A stretch of 55,807 nt of DNA from Chromatiales bacterium (GCA_024640045.1 JAHEFS010000007.1:1-55807); one strand, 5' to 3'. Shown: positions 46,898-55,807, numbered from the stretch's first letter. Notes: generated by a model not told the origin, from the letters alone. Numbers and translations are program-made.

Positions 46898-47689
46898 TCA
46901 GAGCAGGCGCTTCAGTTCGCGGTAATTGGGTATACGCTCAAGTGTTTCGCGGCGGGTTTGCTTGCGGTCGCTGTTGAAGAGGTATCTCTCGACGTTGGCA
47001 GGGTCGAGTTCGCTTTGTTCGATCGACAGGAATTTGCACAGTCGGGCAAATGCCTGGTGGGGTCGCCGAAGGGTGCCCTGGTAAAGCTGTTCGTAGGTCA
47101 CCAGCAGACAGGGTCTTCCCGACAGATGTGCACGGTAAGCCTTATCCGCCTGCTGCAGGGCTTCCAGTTGCTCCCTGAATTCCTCCGGGTCGATCGATTG
47201 GAATGGGGCTGCCTCCCAGCGTCCCCGTAGCTCCACGCTTGCGCCGAGATCATGGATGCCCGCCTGCTGCGCCAAAAACCGGGACACCAGGGCAAGGCCC
47301 AGTTTCCTGCGTGTCAGGAAAACAACCTTGATGTTCCAATCCAGACACGAGTCCAGGAGGTTGGTGTTGGCTTCGTACGACACCGTATTCCACACGTGCT
47401 TGGCGCCGCTAAACCGTCGATACAAACGCTCCAGGTAGTCCTGGCAGAGTACCTTGTCTTCGGCGATCGGGTTAAAGCGGTTGAACGCAAAAGGACTGTC
47501 GTCATGCTCCGGCAACTGCTCTGGCAGCATATTGCTTGTTTCGAGCAACTCGGTGAACTTCGGGTTGGTCTCGATATCGCCCGTTAAGGAGCTGAGGGGC
47601 TCCTGGACCACCGAATAGCCCGTGTTCAAAGCGGCTGCCAGGCTGCTGCTGCCGGAGCGCTCCAGCGCAAATATCAGGAATCGCTCCAT
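46898..47689 (-). CDS. Sulfotransferase-like protein
   Basis: The 263-residue protein begins ERFLIFALERSGSSSLAAALN, where ERSGSSSLA (10-18) is the 5'-phosphosulfate-binding loop of PAPS sulfotransferases. VWNTVSYEANTNLLDSC and VVFLTRRKLGLALVSRFLA (the 3'-phosphate-binding R..S-type region), and LLVTYEQLY follow in the expected order. It would transfer sulfate from PAPS to a carbohydrate, protein or small molecule. The ATG at 47689 shares one base with the stop of the upstream gene for the secreted triple-module protein (TGATG), so the two are translationally coupled. The acceptor is unknown. Confidence 0.8.
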   Translation of the reverse strand: MERFLIFALERSGSSSLAAALNTGYSVVQEPLSSLTGDIETNPKFTELLETSNMLPEQLPEHDDSPFAFNRFNPIAEDKVLCQDYLERLYRRFSGAKHVWNTVSYEANTNLLDSCLDWNIKVVFLTRRKLGLALVSRFLAQQAGIHDLGASVELRGRWEAAPFQSIDPEEFREQLEALQQADKAYRAHLSGRPCLLVTYEQLYQGTLRRPHQAFARLCKFLSIEQSELDPANVERYLFNSDRKQTRRETLERIPNYRELKRLL

Positions 47690-49725
47690 CAGTGATAGAC
47701 ACTGACATAGCCATACATGTTGTAACTGCGCCTGCGAGATTCGTGCCAGCGCTTGATGCGCTCGATGTCGTTGGGATTCTGCTTGTAGGCCTGGCGTTGC
47801 TGTTGGGGCGCTTCCACCGACCCGATCGAGCCCCGACTGTTCTCGCCGTACTGACGCTCCAGCTCGGCCATCGTATTCCAGCCACTGCCGGTGTGCTGTG
47901 ACCATTCCCCATCACTTTGACGATAGACGTTACCGGCCGGATCGGTGTAATAGTCGTCATCGGCGTTGAGTGGCCGCCCGAATTCCTGCGTTCGCTGTTC
48001 CTCGATCGTGCTGTAGTCATAACCACGGCGCGCCAGTCGCGGGTCCTGGAAAGCGGGGTCATGCGAACCCCCCAACCCGACAGGTTCATGGTTCAGCGAG
48101 ATGCTTTGCGGGCCCCAATAATTCCCGTAGTGGTAGAAGCGGTTGTCGTACGGCCCATATCTGCCCGTGTGCCCGCCGTAGGTATAGGGGTGACTCCAGT
48201 ACACGGGGTAACCCACCGGGTCGTACCACAGCCAGGGCGCGTAATTCCAACCGGTGCCATGAACCACCGTGACCCCGGTTGAAAACTCACCGAGGTAGCC
48301 GCTGTTGAACTCGAAGTGTGCCCGGTCGCGGCTATTGGATGCGTGCTTCACCGGTGTGACGAAGGTCACGAAATAGGCCGGATCCGACGCGGGGATTCGG
48401 TACACGTCGTCCGGAACGGAATGCGCCACCGACCAGGGCCCGTCGGGCTGGGTCGAGAGAAACCAGGCGGCGTCGTGGCAGAGATAGTAGAAGTTGTTGT
48501 GCTGAAAAACGTAGCCCGGGGAGTTGGTGGCACGGGCCAGGCTGGTGCCTTCTATAGGCTCGAATCGTGGTTCGCCCACGTACATGACCTGGAGCGCCGC
48601 GGCCGCTTCAGGCCCAACGGACGTATAGCGTGGCAAGGTGGCCTCCATCATCGCGACCATGGATTCGACCGTTCCGGGAACGGCTGCACGAACCATCGCA
48701 CGCGGGTGGGTCTCGGGGATCGAGGCAAATGCATCGGGAAGTCGCTCCACCGGCCTCCAGCCGCCGTCGAGCCTGGCTGCCTCGAACCACCGGCCCGCCA
48801 GCAACAGGAACCAACGTCCCTCGTATTCGAACAGGTCGCCTTCGGTATTGGCCACATAGCGCAGGCCACTCTCTCCCGCTGGACGCAGCTGGGCCGGCCC
48901 ATCGATCGAAATTAACTCGGTGGGCTCGAGGCTGACGATGAACGGCAACGGTTCTGTTACAGGAATGCTCGGCGGTAGCGCTTCTCGAACCGACTTCCAC
49001 TCATCGCCCAGCGCCAGCAGACGAAAATCTTCGGGCAGTTGGTCGGTTGAATTCCAGCCCCCGGTCGCCAGCATCGACTGGGTTTGCCAGGTACCTTGAT
49101 TGATGACGTACCAGTTGCCTGTTTCGGGTTGATGGAACAAGTCCCAGTCGGTATTGACTACGAACTGCAGGCTGGTGCCGGTTATGGGGGCCGCGACAGC
49201 TTGTTTGTCGATCAACAATAGCTGAGTGGGCTGTTCGGTCACTACGATTCTGGGCGGCTGATGGTTCAGAATGCCGGGGGTTTTGGCCTGGGCCGGCACG
49301 GTGAAATCCCGGGCCAGTGCTCGCAGCACTCCATCCAGCACCACCGTGTGCGTGCGTTCAGCAATGGCGTTGCGAGCCATCGCTTCCGCCTCCTCAGGAA
49401 CATCGGTGTTGCTGAAGCGAACCTGGAGGATTTCCTGTTCGGACAGCGTCACCAGGCGCCGCGCGAGATCCACTTGCGTGTTGGCACGTGCACGCACGGC
49501 CCCTACGTACCGGGTATCGGTGCCGGCCAGTACGACCTCGATCGGAATCCATCCCTCTACGACTTTGAAGCGATCCCAGGTGTCGATTACGGGGTGATGT
49601 ATTTGCAGGGTGTTGCCGCCGACGCGTACTTCCCGCGGATACTCGAGTTCATCGACCTCCTGGGCCAGGGACGGCGTGGCCCAGGTCAGAAGGAGGGCTG
49701 AATAAAGAGAGTACAGGAGTTTCAT
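47689..49725 (-). CDS. Large secreted protein with three repeated modules
   Basis: I do not recognise a function with certainty; proteins of this kind are sometimes labelled as carbohydrate-binding. The 678-residue protein has a signal peptide (LYSLYSALLLTWATPSLAQ). After an N-terminal domain (23-150) come three copies of a module of about 75 residues at 165-240, 266-341 and 385-449, with the shared pattern EP..L..I.GT.L.YV.NT..DLF......YYL..G.WF....L.GGW..V..LP..F..IP. The C-terminal 200 residues are rich in Tyr, His, Gly, Trp and Pro (WLWYDPVGYPVYWSHPYTYG) and look unfolded or wall-associated. It is coupled to the sulfotransferase-like gene. Confidence 0.72.
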   Translation of the reverse strand: MKLLYSLYSALLLTWATPSLAQEVDELEYPREVRVGGNTLQIHHPVIDTWDRFKVVEGWIPIEVVLAGTDTRYVGAVRARANTQVDLARRLVTLSEQEILQVRFSNTDVPEEAEAMARNAIAERTHTVVLDGVLRALARDFTVPAQAKTPGILNHQPPRIVVTEQPTQLLLIDKQAVAAPITGTSLQFVVNTDWDLFHQPETGNWYVINQGTWQTQSMLATGGWNSTDQLPEDFRLLALGDEWKSVREALPPSIPVTEPLPFIVSLEPTELISIDGPAQLRPAGESGLRYVANTEGDLFEYEGRWFLLLAGRWFEAARLDGGWRPVERLPDAFASIPETHPRAMVRAAVPGTVESMVAMMEATLPRYTSVGPEAAAALQVMYVGEPRFEPIEGTSLARATNSPGYVFQHNNFYYLCHDAAWFLSTQPDGPWSVAHSVPDDVYRIPASDPAYFVTFVTPVKHASNSRDRAHFEFNSGYLGEFSTGVTVVHGTGWNYAPWLWYDPVGYPVYWSHPYTYGGHTGRYGPYDNRFYHYGNYWGPQSISLNHEPVGLGGSHDPAFQDPRLARRGYDYSTIEEQRTQEFGRPLNADDDYYTDPAGNVYRQSDGEWSQHTGSGWNTMAELERQYGENSRGSIGSVEAPQQQRQAYKQNPNDIERIKRWHESRRRSYNMYGYVSVYH

Positions 49726-50106
49726 CTGGCATCGCCGGAGTGGGTCAGGGGACGAGCATTATACGTGTCGATCAGCGCGCGGGTCAGCCGCCCAGCGTGC
49801 TCCTGATCCCCATGCCGATAAACATGTGATAGTGCGTATCCAGGCCGAAGATCCTGGTCTGCGCGAACCCTGGGTCAGCCTGAAACAGGCCGGCCATGCC
49901 GGCGCCGACGACCACGGTTTCTTATTCGATGTGTGGGCTGATCGGAGACACGTTGGTTCAAGTGCGGGGGAAAACGAAGAGAATAAGTATCAACTAGTCG
50001 CGTAGCTGCTCGCGACCGGGTTGGCGCGGCTTCTCTGGTAGAATTCACATCTCGCCTGATCGAACCACGGCGGAGACTCAAACCCACTGACCAGGAAGCT
50101 CCCAAG
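49726..50106. other. Intergenic region without a supported gene
   Basis: This 381-bp gap lies between the divergent genes of the secreted triple-module protein and the small acidic protein. A 37-codon frame on the minus strand (49784-49897) has no family match I know and no clear ribosome site, and a stop lies in frame a few codons above. The rest shows no strong promoter pair or hairpin. Confidence 0.4.
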
Positions 50107-50403
50107 TTGAACAGTCTCGATATTCCGGCAACCGTTTCGGACGAAGTAGTCGCCCTGGCTAACCGGCTGGCGGAAGACAACCCGGACGCCGACCCCTGGG
50201 AAATCGCCGACGGGCTACTATCCGGGGCAGTGCACTGGTGGCTGTATGCAAACACGCCCTGCGACGATCCTTCCTGCGAGGACTGTGCCGCGATCCGTAA
50301 TGCCGAGTTGCGCATGAAAACCTTGCATGAACTGGTGACGGAACTGGCCACGACCAGCGAGTATTACCACTCCCCCAACGACGACGACGTCGCCCACGAC
50401 TGA
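50107..50403 (+). CDS. Small acidic hypothetical protein
   Basis: The 98-residue protein is very acidic, with two halves: a helical N-terminal part (TVSDEVVALANRLAEDNPDADPWEIADGLLSGAVHWWLYANTP, starting TVSDEVVALANRL) and a cysteine cluster CDDPSCEDC followed by a helix AAIRNAELRMKTLHELVTEL. Three cysteines in C-x4-C-x2-C could bind a metal. I do not recognise the family. Translation seems to start at TTG 50107, with AGGAAGC 9 bases upstream; no ATG or GTG lies near. The gene is transcribed toward the TAXI-like gene, 6 bp apart tail to tail. Confidence 0.6.
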   Translation: MNSLDIPATVSDEVVALANRLAEDNPDADPWEIADGLLSGAVHWWLYANTPCDDPSCEDCAAIRNAELRMKTLHELVTELATTSEYYHSPNDDDVAHD

Positions 50404-50409
50404 GCGCCG

Positions 50410-51732
50410 TTACTGCGGTTTGCCGGGTTTCTCTGCGACCATGGTAGACGAGCCCAGCCTTCGTGTAACGTACTCAACATGTTGTTTCAGCTGATAAAGT
50501 TCGTCCGAGTACGAAAGCGGGACATCGACGGATGCCAGCTCGTCGGCCAGGGCCTCAAGTTGCCGATGTTCCGTCTCGATATCCTCAACCTCGTTTTCTG
50601 TAATTCTTCGATCCGTCTCCAACAACAGGCGATACCAGCGGTAGATTCGTGATCGAATCCGCCAGCGGTACAGGGGACCGGCGACTTTGAGCAGCGGCAC
50701 GAGTATCACCAGCATGGGGATAACGAAGATGACGAGCCGATCGATCAGTGAGGCGGCCCAGAACGGCATATATCGCAACAGGAATGGGGAACCGTATTCG
50801 AAGAAATGGCTCGCTTCCTTGGTCAGGTCGAATCCGACGTTTGCCGGTGACGGAAAGGCGCCAGGTTTTTCAAGCAAGCCGCCCTGCTTAAGACGATTCT
50901 TCAACGCTTCGAGCACCAACGGAGTGAAGGCCGGGTGGAACCTGTCGTTGACCACCAGGGTTGCCGTGGAGGCCAGGGTCATACGGTCGCCATCCGGTAT
51001 GTTTCGTTGCAAGTCCAGCAGCCCTTCCGAAATCACAACACTGGAAAGAAAAGGGTATCGCGCCGAGTAGGCGGCGCTTCGCCGGATATCCAGAAAATCG
51101 ATCCCGGGTAAGCCGATCAGTGATTGAATGATGCTGCTTTTCGGCGAAACGGTGAAGACCGCCACATCGACCTCGCCCTGGCGAAGCGCCTCAGCAGCCA
51201 GCTCGCCCCCCGCATCCACCAGGGTGAGTCCGCTGCTGTCTTCGAGCAGCCCATTTTCTGCCAGCAAGTACTGGGCCACGGCACGCGTGCCGCTGCCCGG
51301 CTCGCCAACGGCTACCCTACGCCCCTTTAGTCCGGTCAGGATATCCAGGGTCGCCCCGGTTCGGTAAAAAACCCACAACGGCTCGTAATAGAGGCTGCCC
51401 AGGCTCCAGAGATCGGCCCCCTTGGAATCGAATACTTCCTCCATCCCGCTCTGCACGAAGGCCAGGGATACTGAGCTGCCCGGGTCGGTCAGCAACTCCA
51501 TGTTTTCGCCGGAACCGGCTGTCGAGATCAGGTTGAGGGTTATGCCTTGTTGCTGGAGGTCTGCCTTCAGCTGTCGCCCCAGCTCGTAGTAACGACCTTC
51601 TTCAGACCCGGTTGCCATGGTGATTTCAGTCGGTGGCGCCGGGTCGACGAACGAGTACAGGACGAAAGCCAAGGCGATGATCGCCAGCGGCAACCACGCG
51701 TTGGTTTTCAGGAAGAGCTTTAACGAATCCAT
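50410..51732 (-). CDS. TAXI-family solute-binding protein with C-terminal membrane anchor
   Basis: The 440-residue protein has an N-terminal membrane helix (AWLPLAIIALAFVLYSFV), a periplasmic TAXI/NMT1-type binding domain (TEITMATGSEEGRYYELGRQL, ISTAGSGENMELL, VAVGEPGSGTRAVAQYLLAENGL, about 30-320), a second membrane helix (LVIFVIPMLVILVPLL) and a cytoplasmic coiled-coil tail with a run of Glu and Arg (RRITENEVEDIETEHRQLEALADEL). TAXI proteins normally deliver solutes to TRAP permeases, but no TRAP permease gene is near. The membrane-spanning form with a cytoplasmic tail suggests a sensor or regulator role; that is inference. Confidence 0.82.
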   Translation of the reverse strand: MDSLKLFLKTNAWLPLAIIALAFVLYSFVDPAPPTEITMATGSEEGRYYELGRQLKADLQQQGITLNLISTAGSGENMELLTDPGSSVSLAFVQSGMEEVFDSKGADLWSLGSLYYEPLWVFYRTGATLDILTGLKGRRVAVGEPGSGTRAVAQYLLAENGLLEDSSGLTLVDAGGELAAEALRQGEVDVAVFTVSPKSSIIQSLIGLPGIDFLDIRRSAAYSARYPFLSSVVISEGLLDLQRNIPDGDRMTLASTATLVVNDRFHPAFTPLVLEALKNRLKQGGLLEKPGAFPSPANVGFDLTKEASHFFEYGSPFLLRYMPFWAASLIDRLVIFVIPMLVILVPLLKVAGPLYRWRIRSRIYRWYRLLLETDRRITENEVEDIETEHRQLEALADELASVDVPLSYSDELYQLKQHVEYVTRRLGSSTMVAEKPGKPQ

Positions 51733-51782
51733 CTGGCTAGCTTAAAGGAGGCCGTGAAAATCGTGAAGTGACCACCCACAAA

Positions 51783-51811
51783 AAAACCCCGCCGAAGCAG
51801 GGTTTTCTTTT
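51783..51811. terminator. Hairpin with T-runs on both strands (copy A)
   Basis: AAAACCC (51783-51789) and GGGTTTT (51800-51806) form a stem followed by CTTTTT on the plus strand; on the minus strand the stem is followed by TTTTTTTGTGG. It may back up the groEL terminator on the minus strand before the TAXI-like gene. Confidence 0.6.
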
Positions 51812-51907
51812 TCTCACCGGGAGGAACCTGGTAAGAACAAATGGTTCGTGGGTAGGCGCCGGAGCCGACGAGGCGGAAGTTACCGGAATGGGTAATGACT
51901 GGCGGAC

Positions 51908-51939
51908 AAAAAGAAAGCCCCGGCTATGCGGGGCTTTCT
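51908..51939 (-). terminator. Rho-independent terminator of groESL (copy B)
   Basis: On the minus strand AGAAAGCCCCG, a six-base loop and CGGGGCTTTCT form a perfect 11-bp stem (51912-51939), followed by TTTTTG. It lies about 140 bp after the groEL stop and is the strongest terminator in this gap. Confidence 0.85.
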
Positions 51940-52077
51940 GGTTCACCCGGTTTCAGGGTGAGGGCTTTTGGTTCGCAGCGAGGCGCGGGCTGATAACGAG
52001 CTGGGAGTTACCGAAACAGGTAATGACCGGCAAGTTGAAGCACGCAACAAAGCTGCGGGACAAAAGGACCGGCCTGA

Positions 52078-53748
<1,671 letters not shown>

Positions 53749-53763
53749 TCAGCGGGAGCCTGA

Positions 53764-54054
53764 TCAGCCTTCGATCACGGCCATGATGTCTTCTTCGCGC
53801 ATGACGAGCAGTTCCTCGCCATCCACTTTGACCTCGGTACCCGAGTACTTGCCAAAAAGCACCTTGTCGCCAACCTTGACGTCGAGGGCGCGTTTTTCGC
53901 CGTTCTCCAGGATCTTGCCATTACCTGCGGCAAGAATTTCCCCGCGAATGGGTTTTTCGGTGGCCGAATCCGGAATCACGATCCCGCCTGCGGACACACG
54001 CTCTTCTTCCATGCGCTTAACAATCACACGGTCGTGTAAAGGACGAAGTTTCAT
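53764..54054 (-). CDS. groES: Co-chaperonin GroES
   Basis: GroES is the lid of the GroEL chamber. The 96-residue protein has [20 protein letters not shown], the mobile loop with [51 protein letters not shown] (seen as [16 protein letters not shown]) and the end [13 protein letters not shown] chose the ATG at 54054 (MKLRPLHD), with GGGAG about 8 bases upstream; an upstream ATG would add nine residues not found in the family. It leads the groESL operon. Confidence 0.98.
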   Translation of the reverse strand: MKLRPLHDRVIVKRMEEERVSAGGIVIPDSATEKPIRGEILAAGNGKILENGEKRALDVKVGDKVLFGKYSGTEVKVDGEELLVMREEDIMAVIEG

Positions 54055-54178
54055 TGGAATATCTCCCAAAGTCTGTTCCAAATAGTTCGAATAATGACAG
54101 CTGCTATGGCATCAGCCAGAACGGCCTGAATGACTTACGCAGAGCCAACAATCAGCCAACTCCGCAGCCTGCGCACGA

Positions 54179-54207
54179 ATTTGGGGCTGGGGTATGACCA
54201 TTTCAAG
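54179..54207 (-). promoter_or_regulatory. Heat-shock (sigma-32) promoter of groESL
   Basis: On the minus strand CTTGAAA (54201-54207), 14 bases, and CCCCAAAT (54179-54186) match the RpoH consensus CTTGAAA-N13/14-CCCCATNT almost fully. It lies about 125 bp before groES, giving a leader of roughly 115-120 bases. No CIRCE inverted repeat (HrcA site) is present. Confidence 0.85.
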
Positions 54208-54269
54208 GGCTGTGGCCGAGTATTTTGAGGGCCGCGTCAGGCCCGGTCATGTCAATTTTGGGCCCGGCC

Positions 54270-54620
54270 TCACTTTCCGGCCGCGCTGGCGCAGCCAATA
54301 CAGAGTGTCGCGGTGGGGTCGGCTTCGAGCCTCAGGGGGGCGATCGGCTCATCGCAGGCCAGACAGATACCGAACGTTCCTTGCTCGATTCGCTGAAGCG
54401 CCGCGTCTATTTTGCGCAGCAGTGAGCGTCGTCGCTGGCCGGACTCTACGGACATGGCCTGGGCCTGGAGCGCGTCCATTCGCGACAGCCGCCCTACCCT
54501 GGCCTGGTCCAGTTCCACGGTTTGTTCGGCCTCCGCTCCAGTCACCTCGGCCAGCTGTAGATCATCGCGAAGCTGCAGCAGCTTCCTGCGGAGCGAGTCC
54601 ATCATTTTCTGATCGTTCAT
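54270..54620 (-). CDS. DksA/TraR-type zinc-finger protein
   Basis: The 116-residue protein has an N-terminal coiled coil (about 5-80, with LRRKLLQLRDDLQLAE and SGQRRRSLLRKIDAALQRIEQGTFG) and the C4 zinc finger CLACDEPI...CIGC with C86, C89, C107 and C110. This is the layout of DksA-like proteins that reach into the RNA polymerase secondary channel. The DxxDxA tip motif of true DksA is not seen (VELDQARVGRLSRMDA instead), so it is a DksA2/YbiI-like relative and its effect on transcription is uncertain. It ends near the groESL promoter, on the same strand. Confidence 0.87.
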   Translation of the reverse strand: MNDQKMMDSLRRKLLQLRDDLQLAEVTGAEAEQTVELDQARVGRLSRMDALQAQAMSVESGQRRRSLLRKIDAALQRIEQGTFGICLACDEPIAPLRLEADPTATLCIGCASAAGK

Positions 54621-54754
54621 TGCACGAGTTTACCCGTGCCTGACGAAACAAGTTCACGACTGCGCGTTTGGCAAACCGCACCGACATGATCTCAGTGCGG
54701 TATTTGTCCTTCCACGTGTAACAAATTCCGGCGGGCTGCGTTTATTCTGGTGAG

Positions 54755-55240
54755 ATGAGCAGAGAATTCCGTCAATGGGTTGACCAGTACCAGAACGAAG
54801 CCTGGACTTTGGCCCGCTACATGCTCAAGGACGCGTCCGAAGCGGAAGATGCCACGCAGGAGGCTTTCGTGAAACTCTGGAACCATCGCGACCGCGTCGA
54901 CCAGGACAAGATCAAGCCCTGGTTAATGAAGGTGACGCGGAATACCTGCCTGGACCGTCTGCGGCGGCGCCGCAACGAAGTGGAATTCGAGGAGTACCAG
55001 TCGGCCGATGATCAGGGTCCGCTGGCCGGTCTGCAACAGAGTGAGTTGGGGCGCTGGCTGAAACAGGCCATCGGCTCACTCAAGGAACCTTACAGGACGC
55101 TGGTGATTTTGCGAGACATCTACCAGCACAGTTATGAAGAGGTGGCCAACGCCACCGAACTGAGCCTGACGCAGGTGAAGGTTTACCTGCACAGGGCGAG
55201 AAAGGAGCTACGCGAGCAGCTCGCGGAGGTAAAACCATGA
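54755..55240 (+). CDS. ECF-type RNA polymerase sigma factor
   Basis: The 161-residue protein has region 2 (QYQNEAWTLARYMLKDASEAEDATQEAFVKLWNH) and region 4 (GSLKEPYRTLVILRDIYQHSYEEVANATELSLTQVKVYLHRARKELREQL), and nothing else, as in ECF sigma factors of the RpoE-like group. It overlaps the anti-sigma gene by 4 bp (ATGA). Upstream, TGTAACA (54717-54723) and CGTTTA (54739-54744) at 15 bases resemble an ECF promoter but the spacing to the start is short, so autoregulation is only a guess. A perfect 7-bp inverted repeat ACCGCAC/GTGCGGT lies at 54675-54701. Confidence 0.93.
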   Translation: MSREFRQWVDQYQNEAWTLARYMLKDASEAEDATQEAFVKLWNHRDRVDQDKIKPWLMKVTRNTCLDRLRRRRNEVEFEEYQSADDQGPLAGLQQSELGRWLKQAIGSLKEPYRTLVILRDIYQHSYEEVANATELSLTQVKVYLHRARKELREQLAEVKP

Positions 55241-55755
55241 GCGAAAACAACACACACGAATCCAGGCAGTGGGAAGAGCAAATCAATGCCCTCCTGGATG
55301 GCGAACTGAACGCCGGAGATGCCGAGGCCCTCAAGGCCGCGGCCACCGACGATCAGCGCCTGGCGCGTGACATCATCGAGGCTTACCAGCTTCAGCAGGC
55401 GATGGAGCAGTTGCGGCCCGAGCCGGCACCGGCCAGCTTGCGTCGCAAACTCCGCCGGATCCCGCGTGAACAGGCCAGTCGACCACGGTTTTTGCAGCCC
55501 CGCTGGGTCGCCGCTTTCGCGACCGTGCCCGTACTGGCAATCACACTGGTGCTGATCCAGCCACAGGAACCCTCGCGCTCGGAGGTTGAAAAAGCGGCAG
55601 CCGAACTGGCCATCGCGTTCGCATACATCGACCGCGTCAGCAATCGCACCGTGAACGAAATTGAAAGGCAGGTCGGCGGCGAGTTACAGCAAGCCGTCGG
55701 CGGCAGCGTTCTCAAGAGCATTCCCCAACCCAATAAACAGGAGATACAAACATGA
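55237..55755 (+). CDS. Anti-sigma factor, RseA-like
   Basis: The 172-residue protein has a cytoplasmic N-terminal part (about 1-85, starting EQINALLDGELNAGDAEALKAAATDD, with the RseA-type LLDGEL pattern), one membrane helix (WVAAFATVPVLAITLVLIQ, about 88-106) and a short periplasmic part (ELAIAFAYIDRVSNRTVNEIERQVG). The coupling with the ECF sigma gene, helix count and start motif make it the cognate anti-sigma factor, probably inactivated by regulated proteolysis. No RseB-like gene is visible before the window ends; the next gene codes for a secreted protein. Confidence 0.85.
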   Translation: MSENNTHESRQWEEQINALLDGELNAGDAEALKAAATDDQRLARDIIEAYQLQQAMEQLRPEPAPASLRRKLRRIPREQASRPRFLQPRWVAAFATVPVLAITLVLIQPQEPSRSEVEKAAAELAIAFAYIDRVSNRTVNEIERQVGGELQQAVGGSVLKSIPQPNKQEIQT

Positions 55756-55807
55756 AACGTTTAATGATCGCGGTATTGACCGCATTCCTGGCCTTCCCGG
55801 TCTTTGC
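55752..55807 (+). CDS. Secreted protein, N-terminal fragment cut by the window edge
   Basis: Only the first 18 codons are visible: MKRLMIAVLTAFLAFPVF, a typical signal peptide with a basic start and a hydrophobic core. The ATG overlaps the stop of the anti-sigma gene, so the gene belongs to the same operon and may code for a periplasmic partner of this envelope-stress system. Family and length cannot be given. Confidence 0.6.
   Translation, partial: MKRLMIAVLTAFLAFPVF

Larger units (their letters stand above)
51778..52060. repeat. Imperfect tandem repeat of about 128-154 bp with two hairpins, 3' of groEL
   Basis: Two diverged copies start at 51778 and 51906. Each has, in order: ACAAAAA, a GC hairpin with T-run, a segment ending CACC(C)GG, TGGTTCG, and the inverted repeat TTACC-N6-GGTAA followed by TGAC(T/C)GGC (51880-51903 and 52008-52030). 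A third start, GGACAAAAGG, is seen at 52058 before the groEL stop. No coding frame spans it. Confidence 0.72.

Noticed and set aside
49784..49897. A 37-codon minus-strand frame; extended upstream it reads VVVGAGMAGL, like a flavoprotein nucleotide-binding start.
   Set aside because: It ends after 37 codons, a stop lies in frame a few codons above, no ribosome site is seen, and the rest is unlike any flavoprotein. Chance similarity is more likely.
49875..50351. A 158-codon minus-strand frame overlapping the small acidic protein gene.
   Set aside because: Its Ser/Arg-rich composition is typical of a shadow frame, and the opposite strand has a better ribosome site and protein-like helices.
54709..54723. 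A parS-like half palindrome TTCCACGTG before the ECF sigma gene.
   Set aside because: The right half differs (TAACA in place of GAACA) and the left end lacks TG, so three positions of the 16-mer are wrong; ParB would hardly bind.

Overview
The window looks like about 56 kb of chromosome around the replication origin of a marine-type, sulfur-oxidising gammaproteobacterium. The reasons are: the gene order rpmH-rnpA-yidC-mnmE back to back with dnaA-dnaN-recF-gyrB; a glyQ-glyS pair beyond gyrB as in Pseudomonas; two parS sites of the Pseudomonas form; cmoA-cmoB; a heptameric-type groESL with a sigma-32 promoter; LPS core/lipid A genes; and a thiosulfate-oxidising sox operon. The sequence is moderately GC-rich and gene-dense. 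I see no insertion sequence, phage, CRISPR array, tRNA or rRNA. The exact family (a Chromatiales/Woeseia-like or Xanthomonadales-related lineage) is a guess.

Layout. 1-5.3 kb: the 3' end of a molybdate-binding protein gene, then a minus-strand operon soxXYZA-soxK-soxB plus a periplasmic DsrE-like protein, faced by an ArsR-type repressor with the two cysteines of the persulfide sensors SqrR/BigR. 5.3-9.7 kb: a membrane protein, mnmE, yidC, rnpA, rpmH (minus). 9.7-16.5 kb: origin region and dnaA, dnaN, recF, gyrB (plus); DnaA boxes and a DnaA-trio-like unwinding element lie between dnaA and dnaN, and both parS sites lie inside recF. 16.5-21.5 kb: a decayed GmhB-like HAD protein, glyS, glyQ, and an NfeD/stomatin pair (minus). 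21.6-23.3 kb: cmoAB. 23.5-28.6 kb: a translationally coupled ABC export operon with one ATPase, three different periplasmic adaptors and one MacB-type permease. 28.6-33.4 kb: MAPEG protein, LOG-family hydrolase, membrane protein, AmpD-like amidase, DUF2333 protein, and an ECF sigma/DUF3379 pair (minus).

33.8-35.8 kb: a PCMT-like methyltransferase and tolC. 35.9-40.8 kb: waaA, an LpxL-type acyltransferase, an O-antigen ligase-like protein, a GT4 glycosyltransferase and a small zinc protein, all envelope-related except the last. 40.8-46.7 kb: glnE, a copper P-type ATPase, and a TorF-type porin-like protein. 46.9-49.7 kb: a sulfotransferase-like gene coupled to a large secreted protein with three copies of a roughly 75-residue module. 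50.1-51.7 kb: a small acidic protein and a membrane-anchored TAXI-type binding protein. 51.8-54.2 kb: a tandem-duplicated terminator region, groEL and groES. 54.3-55.8 kb: a DksA/TraR zinc-finger protein, a second ECF sigma/anti-sigma pair, and the start of a secreted protein cut by the window edge.

Most promising for follow-up: the three-adaptor ABC operon (23.5-28.6 kb), the secreted triple-module protein with its sulfotransferase partner (46.9-49.7 kb), the repeated CAAAGTG motif between soxX and the persulfide-sensor gene, the compact origin with parS inside recF, the catalytically dead GmhB homologue next to glyS, and the duplicated 3' region of groEL. All functions are read from sequence by eye and memory; no search was run.
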